From Rhizobiales bacterium UBA697 (GTDB lineage: Bacteria > Pseudomonadota > Alphaproteobacteria > Rhizobiales > Ancalomicrobiaceae): DNA of 32,126 bases. Location of the stretch: assembly GCA_002298965.1 (NCBI GenBank), contig DBMN01000158.1, forward strand, positions 3,757 to 35,882, written 5' to 3'. Position numbers and translations under genes: made by a program. The notes under the pieces were generated by a model, which worked only from the letters and a program-made list of their open reading frames with translations, made no database searches and was not told the DNA's origin. Of this stretch, positions 25,429 through 32,126 are shown piece by piece. Within the stretch, counting starts at the first letter, position 1; the number at the start of each line of letters is the position of its first letter.

Positions 25429-25848
25429 ATGACTGCCTCCTCTGCCGCTGCTCCGGCGCACGACGACGACGCCGAAGCCGCCATCGAGCGCATGGTGCGC
25501 CGCTTCTACGACGGTTGGGCCGGCGATGCGCTGCTCGATCCGCTGCTGCGCGCCCTGCCCCATCTCGAGGAGCACCTGCAGATCATCATCGATTTCTGGT
25601 CGCGCCAGCTGCTCGGCACCGACCGCTACCAGGGCCGCCCCTTCCCGCCGCACTGGAAGCTCGACATCGAACCCGATCACTTCGACCGCTGGATGGAGCT
25701 CTTCGCCGGGGCGGTGAAGGCCGAGCTTCCCGCCGATCTCGCCGAGACGGCGATCGAGAAGGCCGGCCACATGAGCGTCGCCTTCCAGGCCGGCCTCTTC
25801 CCGATCAAGGGACCGGACGGGCGCCCGATGAAGCTCTCGCGCGCCTGA
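25429..25848 (+). CDS. Group III truncated hemoglobin
   Basis: 139 residues from an ATG after AAAGGGA. The sequence matches class III (P-type) truncated globins: RMVRRFYDGW with Tyr27 at the B10 position, HLEEHLQIIIDFW with His49 at E7, and PFPPHWKLDIEPDHFDRWMELF with proximal His75 at F8, by comparison with Campylobacter Ctb. The loop between B and E (LPHLEE) is short, as in the class. Such globins bind O2 and NO tightly. The gene diverges from nifB, and its upstream region holds the NifA sites and other palindromes. A role in oxygen or NO protection around nitrogen fixation is inferred. I find no -24/-12 promoter for it. Confidence 0.85.
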   Translation: MTASSAAAPAHDDDAEAAIERMVRRFYDGWAGDALLDPLLRALPHLEEHLQIIIDFWSRQLLGTDRYQGRPFPPHWKLDIEPDHFDRWMELFAGAVKAELPADLAETAIEKAGHMSVAFQAGLFPIKGPDGRPMKLSRA

Positions 25849-26079
25849 CGCGATCGCTTCGCTCAATAGGATACCGCAGAATGCCTCGTACGCTCACGCG
25901 TTCGCCGCGTCGATCGCGCGTGTATACATGCGGTTCTCAGAAACATTACTGAAATTTTTCATTGAACACTCCATCTCTTCGGGAGACTTCGGGGCACTCA
26001 TCTTCGGCGATGACACTTTCTTAACCCTCGCGGGTCCAACGTCGACGGATCGAAACATCGTCCGGGGATCGACGTTTCC
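25849..26079. other. Gap between globin and PAS genes
   Basis: About 230 bases, with an A/T-rich patch (25940-25970) that probably marks the promoter of the PAS-receptor pair; no exact -35/-10 pair stands out. A short CTC-TTCG-GGAG type hairpin occurs near 25976-25990. The open frame starting at 25928 runs into the PAS gene in another frame and does not look like protein. Confidence 0.4.
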
Positions 26080-26604
26080 ATGGCGCCACGGGTCACACCC
26101 AAGGATCGAGAGGTTACTTTCGATCCAGACGAAATCATCGTCTCCAAGACCGATCTCAAGGGTCGGATCACCTACGCCAACACCACCTTCGCCAAGGTGG
26201 CGGGCTATTCGCGTGCCGAACTGATGGGCGCGCCGCATTCGATCATCCGCCATCCCGACATGCCGCGCTGCGTGTTCAAACTGTTGTGGGATCGTCTGGC
26301 GGAAGAGAAGGAAGTCTTCGCCTATGTGAAGAACATGGCGCGTGGCGGCGAATACTATTGGGTCTTCGCCCACGTGACGCCGTCCTACGACAACACCGGC
26401 AAGGTGACCGGCTATCACTCCAATCGTCGGGTTCCCGACCGTCGCGTCGTCGACGGGGTGATCACGCCGCTCTATCGCACGCTGCTCGCCACCGAGGCGT
26501 CGCATGCCAACGCCAAGGACGGGTTGCGCGCTTCCTTCGCGCAGCTCCTGGACATCGTGAAGTCGAAGGCCAGCAGCTATGACGAACTCGTCTTTTCGCT
26601 CTGA
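26080..26604 (+). CDS. Aer-like PAS domain sensor protein
   Basis: 174 residues, a single PAS domain (about 17-125) very like the N-terminus of the aerotaxis receptor Aer: ITYANTTFAKVAGYSRAELMGAPHSIIRHPDMP, then RGGEYYWVFAHVTPSYDNTGKVTGYHSNR. In E. coli Aer the RHPD residues help bind FAD; they are kept here (about 57-60). After the PAS domain a helical stretch (about 128-174: VVDGVITPLYRTLLATEA to SYDELVFSL) resembles the linker after the Aer PAS. There is no membrane segment or signalling domain in this protein. The last 26 bases overlap the start of the chemoreceptor gene in another frame, so the two should act as a pair: redox sensor and transducer. Confidence 0.88.
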   Translation: MAPRVTPKDREVTFDPDEIIVSKTDLKGRITYANTTFAKVAGYSRAELMGAPHSIIRHPDMPRCVFKLLWDRLAEEKEVFAYVKNMARGGEYYWVFAHVTPSYDNTGKVTGYHSNRRVPDRRVVDGVITPLYRTLLATEASHANAKDGLRASFAQLLDIVKSKASSYDELVFSL

Positions 26605-28219
26605 GGCGCTCGTTCCCGGCATCGCCGGCCTCGTCGCGATCGCCGGCGCCGGCGGCGCGGTCGCTCTCGGCGCCCCCTCCTGGGCGACACTCGGCTGCCT
26701 CGGCGCGGCGGGGGCCGCGACCCTCTGGTCGCTGTGGGTCGCGGCACGCGTCGCCGCCGGCGTCGGCCGGGCGGTCGACGTCTGCGCGGCGCTGGCGCGC
26801 GGCGACTTCGAGGTACGCGACCTCGCCTTCGACCGGCCCGGCATGGCCGGGGCACTGACCGACGCGATCAACGACATGGCCGACCACGTCGATGCCTTCG
26901 TGCGCGAATCCAGCGCCTCGATGGACGCGGTGCGGCACAATCGATACTGGCGCCGCATCCTGCCGGACGGCATGCACGGCGCCTATCGCCGCGCCTCCGA
27001 GACGATCAACGAGGCGACCGACGTCATCCAGGAGCGGGTCCAGTCGTTCAACGTCTCGACCGAGGATTTCGCCGACACGATCAACTCGATCGTCGACAGC
27101 CTGACGGCTTCGGCCGGCGGCATGGGCGCGACGGCGGAGCGGATGAGCGAGGGCGCCGACGCCACCGATCGCCGCGCCGGATCGGCGGTCGAGACCTCGC
27201 AGGAGGCCTCCGCCGACGTCCGCCGCGCCGCGGAAGCCGCCGAACGCCTGTCGCAGTCGGCCCGCGGCATCGGCATCGAGATCGACCGCTCGGCGACCAT
27301 CGCCCGCAACGCGGTCGCCCGCGCCGAGGAGACCGGCCGCATCGTCTCCGGTCTGTCGGAGGCGGCGGAGAAGATCGGCGCGGTGATCGGCCTGATCGAT
27401 CAGGTCGCCGGGCAGACCAACCTCCTCGCCCTCAACGCCACCATCGAGGCGGCGCGCGCCGGCGAGGCGGGCCGCGGCTTCGCGGTCGTCGCGGCGGAGG
27501 TCAAGAACCTCGCCGACCAGACCGCCAAGGCCACCGCCGAGATCGCCTCGCACATCACCGAGGTGCAGTCGGCGACCCGCGCGGCGGTCGAGAGCATCTC
27601 CGGCATCGGCGGCACGATCGCCGAGATCGACGCCTCGACCGGCGCCATGCGCGGCTCGATCGAGACCCAGATCGAGGCGACCAGCGAGATCGCCCACAAC
27701 GTCGCCAACGCCTTCGAGGGCTCGCGTGCGGTGAGCGACAACGTCGCCGGCATCTCCGACATCGCCCGCGAGACGGCGACGCTCGCCGCCGACCTCGGCA
27801 CAACCTCTCGGCGGATTTCCTCGGAGGGCAACCGGCTCGCCGAGACCGTGCGCGAGTTCCTGTCGCGTCTGCGCCGCGGCCCGCTCGACCGCCGTCTGAC
27901 GGCGGAGCAGCGGATGCCCGCCGGCCATGCCGTCGGCGTCCTCCACGACGGGGCGCAGAGCAAGGCGGTCTGCGTCGACGTCTCCCATTCCGGCGCCAAG
28001 CTGGCGCTGGAGCTCGAGGGCGACTTCGCCGGTTTCCTGGTCGGCGACCGGGTCAATCTGTCGTCGATCCCGGGCATCGACTGCCCGGCGATCGTGCGCT
28101 GGGTGCACGGTCACGAGATGGGCGTCGAGTACCTCGCCGCCGAATTCTCGCCCGAGGCGGCTCGCCGTCTGAGGGCTCTGGTCGACGAGGCCAAGGCCCG
28201 CGCACCGGCCGCCGCCTGA
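26579..28219 (+). CDS. Methyl-accepting chemotaxis protein with C-terminal PilZ domain
   Basis: 546 residues. Two hydrophobic segments at about 11-30 and 34-58 with almost no periplasmic loop, then a HAMP-like stretch, a long coiled signalling domain with the conserved hairpin tip DQVAGQTNLLALNATIEAARAGEAGRGFAVVAAEVKNLA (about 275-312, two adjoining motifs), and a C-terminal PilZ-like domain (about 425-540) with DVSHSGAKL and MGVEYL. A usual RxxxR c-di-GMP motif is not evident before DxSxxG; only irregular arginines are there. The receptor has no ligand domain of its own; the overlapping upstream gene encodes an Aer-type PAS, so the pair looks like Aer split in two. Start ATG at 26579 has GAAGG nine bases upstream. 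Confidence 0.88.
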   Translation: MTNSSFRSEALVPGIAGLVAIAGAGGAVALGAPSWATLGCLGAAGAATLWSLWVAARVAAGVGRAVDVCAALARGDFEVRDLAFDRPGMAGALTDAINDMADHVDAFVRESSASMDAVRHNRYWRRILPDGMHGAYRRASETINEATDVIQERVQSFNVSTEDFADTINSIVDSLTASAGGMGATAERMSEGADATDRRAGSAVETSQEASADVRRAAEAAERLSQSARGIGIEIDRSATIARNAVARAEETGRIVSGLSEAAEKIGAVIGLIDQVAGQTNLLALNATIEAARAGEAGRGFAVVAAEVKNLADQTAKATAEIASHITEVQSATRAAVESISGIGGTIAEIDASTGAMRGSIETQIEATSEIAHNVANAFEGSRAVSDNVAGISDIARETATLAADLGTTSRRISSEGNRLAETVREFLSRLRRGPLDRRLTAEQRMPAGHAVGVLHDGAQSKAVCVDVSHSGAKLALELEGDFAGFLVGDRVNLSSIPGIDCPAIVRWVHGHEMGVEYLAAEFSPEAARRLRALVDEAKARAPAAA

Positions 28220-28282
28220 CGGATCTTGCGATCGTGACGAAATCTTCAGGTGACGCGCGGTCCGTAATCATGCTGATATCGT

Positions 28283-28311
28283 ACGAGGCTGGGGCGACTC
28301 TCCGGCCTCGT
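28283..28311 (+). terminator. Probable terminator after the chemoreceptor gene
   Basis: ACGAGGC (28283-28289) pairs with GCCTCGT (28305-28311), followed by TTCGTTTCG. It lies 63 bases after the receptor stop but only 20 bases before the adaptor start, so a leader attenuator of the efflux genes is the alternative. Confidence 0.5.
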
Positions 28312-28331
28312 TTCGTTTCGTCGAGGTTTCC

Positions 28332-29510
28332 ATGCGGGTCTCCGCCGTCCGTCTCATCGCTGCCACCGCCACCGTCGCCGCCGTCGCGCTGTTCGCCGCG
28401 CTTCATCGCGACGCCGTCGGACAGAACGCGCCCGCCGGCGGCCCGCCGGCCGGTCCCGCCGTCACCGTCGCCAAGCCGGTGGTGCGCGACGTGCAGGAGA
28501 CCCAGGTCTTCACCGGTCGCTTCGACGCCATCCAGTCGGTGACCATCAAGGCCCGTGTCGCCGGCTACCTGCAGCAGGTGGCCTTCACCGACGGCGCCCA
28601 GGTCAAGAAGGGCGACCTGCTCTTCGTCATCGATCCCCGCCCCTATCGGGCGGCGGTCGATCAGGCGAAGTCGGCGGTCGCCGTCGACGAGACGGCGCTG
28701 CAGTTCGCCAATGCCGACTTCGAGCGCGCCCAGGCGCTGCAGAAGTCGGGCAACATCACCGAGCAGGTCTTCGACCAGCGCCGGCAGACGCTGCTGTCGG
28801 CCCAGGCGCGCGCCGCCGGCAACAAGGCGGCTCTGGCCGCCGCTGCGCTCAATCTCGAGTTCACCGAGATCCGCGCGCCCTTCGACGGCCGCCTGTCGCG
28901 GACGCTGGTCTCGGAGGGCACGCTGATCGGCGCGGCCGACACGTCGCTGACGACGATCGTCGGCTCCGACCCGATCGACTTCTACTTCGAACTCGACGAG
29001 GGCACGTTCCTCGGCCTCGAGCGCGCCCATCTGGCCGCCGGCAAGGGATCGATCGTCGGCACGACCGCCTTCGTCGGCACCTCCGACGAGCTCGAGCCGA
29101 AGCGCGAGGCGAAGATCGACTTCGTCGACAACCGGGTCGATCAGGCCTCGGGCACCATGCGTCTGCGCGCCAAGGTCGACAATGCCGACCGCTTCCTCAC
29201 CCCCGGTCTCTTCGGCCGCATCCGCATCGCCGTCGGCGGACCGAAGAAGGGCGTGCTGATCCCCGACGAGGCGATCGCCTCCGACCAGACCCGCCGCATC
29301 GTCTATCAGGTCGCCGAGGACGGCACGGTCAAGCCGACGCCGGTGGTGCCGGGGCCGAAGATCGACGGCTATCGTCTGATCCGTTCGGGCCTCGAGGGCA
29401 CCGAGACCATCGCGATCAACGGCATCGTGCGCATCCGTCCCGGCGTGAAGGTGACGCCGCAGCCGACCCAGTTGCCGCCCGTCGCCGCCGCGCCGGCGGG
29501 GCAGCGCTGA
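28332..29510 (+). CDS. RND efflux periplasmic adaptor (MFP/HlyD family)
   Basis: 392 residues. An N-terminal anchor or signal (MRVSAVRLIAATATVAAVALFAAL) is followed by a lipoyl-like half (IKARVAGYLQQVAFTDGAQVKKGDLLFVIDPRPYRAAVDQAK), a coiled hairpin of about 80 residues (FERAQALQKSGNITEQVFDQRR), the second lipoyl half (LEFTEIRAPFDGRLSR), a beta barrel and a membrane-proximal domain. This is the AcrA/MexA plan of tripartite multidrug pumps. No N-terminal lipobox cysteine is visible, so it is held by an uncleaved helix or secreted. The pump gene follows after 16 bases. No TetR or two-component regulator gene is adjacent within the window. Confidence 0.93.
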   Translation: MRVSAVRLIAATATVAAVALFAALHRDAVGQNAPAGGPPAGPAVTVAKPVVRDVQETQVFTGRFDAIQSVTIKARVAGYLQQVAFTDGAQVKKGDLLFVIDPRPYRAAVDQAKSAVAVDETALQFANADFERAQALQKSGNITEQVFDQRRQTLLSAQARAAGNKAALAAAALNLEFTEIRAPFDGRLSRTLVSEGTLIGAADTSLTTIVGSDPIDFYFELDEGTFLGLERAHLAAGKGSIVGTTAFVGTSDELEPKREAKIDFVDNRVDQASGTMRLRAKVDNADRFLTPGLFGRIRIAVGGPKKGVLIPDEAIASDQTRRIVYQVAEDGTVKPTPVVPGPKIDGYRLIRSGLEGTETIAINGIVRIRPGVKVTPQPTQLPPVAAAPAGQR

Positions 29511-29526
29511 AACGAGGCGAGATCCC

Positions 29527-32126
29527 ATGCGTTTCGCCCATTTCTTCGTCCGCCGGCCGATCTTCGCCTCGGTCCTGTCGATCCTGACGGTGATCGTCGG
29601 CCTGGTGGCGTTCAACGCGCTGCCGGTGTCGCAGTATCCCGAGATCGCGCCGCCGACCATCGTGGTGCGCGCCAACTATCCCGGCGCCGACGCCGAGACG
29701 GTGGCCGCCACGGTCGCGACGCCGCTCGAGGAGCAGATCAACGGCGTCGAGGACATGCTCTACATGTCCTCCTATTCCTCGGCCGACGGCTCCGTCGCGC
29801 TGACCATCACCTTCAAGCTCGGCACCGACCTCAACAAGGCGCAGGTTCTGGTGCAGAACCGCGTCGCCGTCGCCCTGCCCCGCCTGCCGACCGCCGTGCA
29901 GCAGACCGGCGTCACCACCAACAAGTCGTCGCCAGACATCATGATGGTGCTGACGATGTACTCGCCCGACGGCACGCTCGACCCGCTCTACGTGTCGAAC
30001 TACGCCCGCGCCAACGTCCGCGATCCCCTGCTGCGCCTCGACGGCGTCGGCGAGGTGACGATCTTCGGCGAGCGGCTCTACAGCCTGCGCATCTGGCTCG
30101 ACCCGTCGAAGCTCGCCGGCCTCGGCATGGTCGCCGACGACGTCATCAAGGCGGTGCAGGCGCAGAACGTCCAGGTGTCGTCCGGCACGCTCGGCGCCCA
30201 GCCGGCGCCCAAGGACAACGCCTTCGAATTCGTGGTGCGCACGCAGGGGCGCTTCGCCGAGCCGAAGCAGTTCGAGGACGTGATCGTGCGCTCGACCTCC
30301 GACGGCCGCGTGGTGCGGCTGAAGGACGTCGCCCGCGTCGAGATCGGCGCCCAGAGCTACACCAACACCTCCGCCTACTCGGGCAAGCCCGCGGTCAATC
30401 TCGGCGTGTTCCAGCGGCCCGGCACCAATGCGCTCGCCGCCGCCAAGCAGATCCACGACCAGATGACGGAGCTCTCGGCGTCGTTCCCGCCGGGGCTCGC
30501 CTACACGATCGGCTTCAATCCGACGGACTACATCCAGGCCTCGGTCGACGCGGTCTACGAGTCGCTGTTCGAGGCGATCGTGCTGGTCGTCATCGTCGTC
30601 ATCGTGTTCCTGCAGTCCTGGCGCACGGCGCTGATCCCGCTCGCGGCGATCCCGGTGTCGCTGATCGGCACCTTCGCGGCACTGGCGGCGCTCGGCTATT
30701 CGCTCAACACGCTGACGCTGTTCGGCCTCGTGCTGGCGATCGGCATCGTCGTCGACGACGCGATCGTCGTGGTCGAGAACGTCGAGCGCAACATCCGCGA
30801 AGGCATGCGGCCGCGCGACGCCGCCCACACCACGATGGACGAGGTCGGCACCGCCGTCGTCGCCATCGCGCTGGTGCTGGCGGCGGTGTTCATCCCGACC
30901 GCCTTCGTGTCGGGCATCACCGGCCAGTTCTATCGCCAGTTCGCCGTCACCATCGCGGTGTCGACGATGATCTCGGCGATCAACTCGCTGACGCTGTCGC
31001 CGGCGCTGGCCGCGCTGCTGCTCAAGCCGCATGCGCCGGGCGAGCCGGAAGGCTTCCTGACGCATCTGTGGCACGGCTTCACCAACCGCTTCAACGCCGC
31101 CTTCGACGCCCTGTCGGACGCCTATGCGATCGGCGTCGGCTTCGTCGTGCGCCACCGGGTGACGGCGCTCGCGGTCTATGCCGGCCTGATCGTCGGCACG
31201 TTGTGGCTCGCCAAGGTGCTGCCGACCGGCTTCATCCCGAACCAGGACCAGGGCTATGCGCTGGTCATCATCCAGCTGCCCGACGGCGCCTCGCTGACCC
31301 GCACCCAGGCGGCCGTCGACGAGGCCGGCAAGCGGGTGCGCGGCATTGCGGGCATCCAGGCGACGGTCGAGATCGCCGGCATCAACGCCTCGACCTTCAC
31401 CCCGGCCTCCAACGGCGCGGTGCTGTTCACCCCCTTCATTCCCTTCGACGAGCGTCTGAAGAAGGGGCTGACCGCCGACAAGATCGTCGGCGACATCCTC
31501 AAGGCGCTGGCGCCGATGCAGGAGGCCTTCACCATCGCGGTGCCGCCGCCGCCGGTGCGCGGCCTCGGCAACCAGGGCGGCTTCAAGCTGCAGGTCCAGG
31601 AGCGCGACAGCGCCGACATGCGGCGCATCCTCGGCCTCACCTATCAGATGATGGGCGCGGCGGCGAAGGATCCGCAGCTGGCGCGCGTCTTCACCACCTT
31701 CACCGCCTCGACGCCGCAGGTCTGGCTCGACGTCGACCGCACCAAGGCGCAGATGCTGAACGTGCCGATGGGCGCCGTGTTCGACGCCCTGCAGCAGAAC
31801 TTCGGCTCGGCCTACGTCAACGACTTCAACGCCTTCGGCCGCGTCTACCAGGTCCGTGCCCAGGCCGACGCCGAATTCCGCATGACCGCCGACGATCTCG
31901 CCCAGATCAAGGTCCGGTCGTCGAACGGCGCGCTGGTGCCGCTCGGCACCATCGTCTCGGTGCGCGAGGTGGCGGGTCCGTCGCTGATCCAACGCTACAA
32001 CATGTACACCTCGATCCCGCTGCAGGGTCAGGCCGGTCCGGGCGTCTCGTCGGGCGTGGCGCTCGACCGGATGGAGGCGCTGGCGCGCTCGATCCTGCCG
32101 TCGGGCACCGGCTTCCAGTGGACCGA
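29527..32126 (+). CDS. RND efflux pump inner-membrane transporter (HAE1/AcrB family), 3' end outside window
   Basis: 866 residues are visible of an expected 1040-1060. The N-terminus MRFAHFFVRRPIFASVLSILTVIVGLVAFNALPVSQYPEI is the standard TM1 of HAE1 pumps; porter-domain landmarks include YPGADAETVAATVATPLEEQING and YSSADGSVALTITF, and the proton-relay pair Asp410-Asp411 lies in LAIGIVVDDAIVVVENVER, matching AcrB Asp407-Asp408. The second half starts with VLPTGFIPNQDQGYALVIIQLPDGASL. The protein sits in the inner membrane as a trimer and exports drugs, dyes or toxic aromatics by proton exchange with the adaptor encoded just upstream. The outer-membrane channel gene may follow beyond the window. 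Confidence 0.95.
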   Translation, partial: MRFAHFFVRRPIFASVLSILTVIVGLVAFNALPVSQYPEIAPPTIVVRANYPGADAETVAATVATPLEEQINGVEDMLYMSSYSSADGSVALTITFKLGTDLNKAQVLVQNRVAVALPRLPTAVQQTGVTTNKSSPDIMMVLTMYSPDGTLDPLYVSNYARANVRDPLLRLDGVGEVTIFGERLYSLRIWLDPSKLAGLGMVADDVIKAVQAQNVQVSSGTLGAQPAPKDNAFEFVVRTQGRFAEPKQFEDVIVRSTSDGRVVRLKDVARVEIGAQSYTNTSAYSGKPAVNLGVFQRPGTNALAAAKQIHDQMTELSASFPPGLAYTIGFNPTDYIQASVDAVYESLFEAIVLVVIVVIVFLQSWRTALIPLAAIPVSLIGTFAALAALGYSLNTLTLFGLVLAIGIVVDDAIVVVENVERNIREGMRPRDAAHTTMDEVGTAVVAIALVLAAVFIPTAFVSGITGQFYRQFAVTIAVSTMISAINSLTLSPALAALLLKPHAPGEPEGFLTHLWHGFTNRFNAAFDALSDAYAIGVGFVVRHRVTALAVYAGLIVGTLWLAKVLPTGFIPNQDQGYALVIIQLPDGASLTRTQAAVDEAGKRVRGIAGIQATVEIAGINASTFTPASNGAVLFTPFIPFDERLKKGLTADKIVGDILKALAPMQEAFTIAVPPPPVRGLGNQGGFKLQVQERDSADMRRILGLTYQMMGAAAKDPQLARVFTTFTASTPQVWLDVDRTKAQMLNVPMGAVFDALQQNFGSAYVNDFNAFGRVYQVRAQADAEFRMTADDLAQIKVRSSNGALVPLGTIVSVREVAGPSLIQRYNMYTSIPLQGQAGPGVSSGVALDRMEALARSILPSGTGFQWT

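Noticed and set aside
25928..26224. 98-codon frame ahead of the PAS gene
   Set aside because: Only the first 50 codons are outside the PAS gene, they resemble nothing, and the remainder is a shadow of the PAS frame.
29416..31992. 858-codon minus-strand frame
   Set aside because: Antisense to the RND pump; Arg/His/Asp-rich without protein features.

Overview
The window comes from a GC-rich alphaproteobacterium, most likely a free-living nitrogen-fixing member of the Hyphomicrobiales. This is inferred from roughly 70 % GC (by eye), liv-type ABC transporters, an alphaproteobacterial box cluster, a nifB-fdxN-LRV-nifZ-nifT run and a RIME-like intergenic palindrome; genus cannot be fixed from sequence alone.

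Layout. (1) 1-1640, minus: 5' part of a DUF885 family protein in visibly lower-GC DNA. (2) 1850-2720: a scar-like junction where the 3' end of a glycine-rich gene (minus, with its own terminator) abuts the 3' two thirds of a UspA gene (plus); both have lost their 5' ends. (3) 2803-7481, minus: a branched-chain/aromatic-acid ABC transporter (livF, fused livM-livG, livH, Tat-type binding protein). (4) 7617-9163, minus: an unknown 175-residue protein coupled to boxR, the benzoyl-CoA-responsive type of regulator. (5) 9303-13751, plus: DUF4863 protein, benzoate-CoA ligase, alpha/beta hydrolase, boxD. (6) 13891-20232, plus: boxC, boxB, boxA, an MDR oxidoreductase and a PaaG-like isomerase. (7) 20476-21660, plus: a second, Sec-exported binding protein. 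(8) 21845-25153, minus: nifB, ferredoxin, LRV Fe-S protein, nifZ, nifT behind a sigma-54 promoter and paired NifA sites. (9) 25429-25848, plus: group III truncated globin, divergent from nifB. (10) 26080-28219, plus: Aer-like PAS protein overlapping a chemoreceptor with a PilZ tail. (11) 28332-32126, plus: RND efflux adaptor and pump (pump cut by the window end).

How it works together. Regions 3-7 form one aerobic benzoate module: import, CoA activation, 2,3-epoxidation by BoxAB, ring cleavage by BoxC, semialdehyde oxidation by BoxD, and isomerisation of the dehydroadipyl-CoA product by the PaaG-like enzyme. A short TGCA/TATAGT element recurs at the four control regions of this module (7605, 9242, 13847, 20351) and is the best candidate BoxR operator. 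Regions 8-10 combine nitrogenase cofactor assembly with oxygen-related functions (globin, Aer-like sensor), fitting a microaerobic diazotroph.

Most promising for follow-up: the four-promoter operator family, the unknown BoxR-coupled protein, the double truncation at about 2070, the palindrome cluster between nifB and the globin, and the split Aer receptor. No wholly new multi-gene system is evident.
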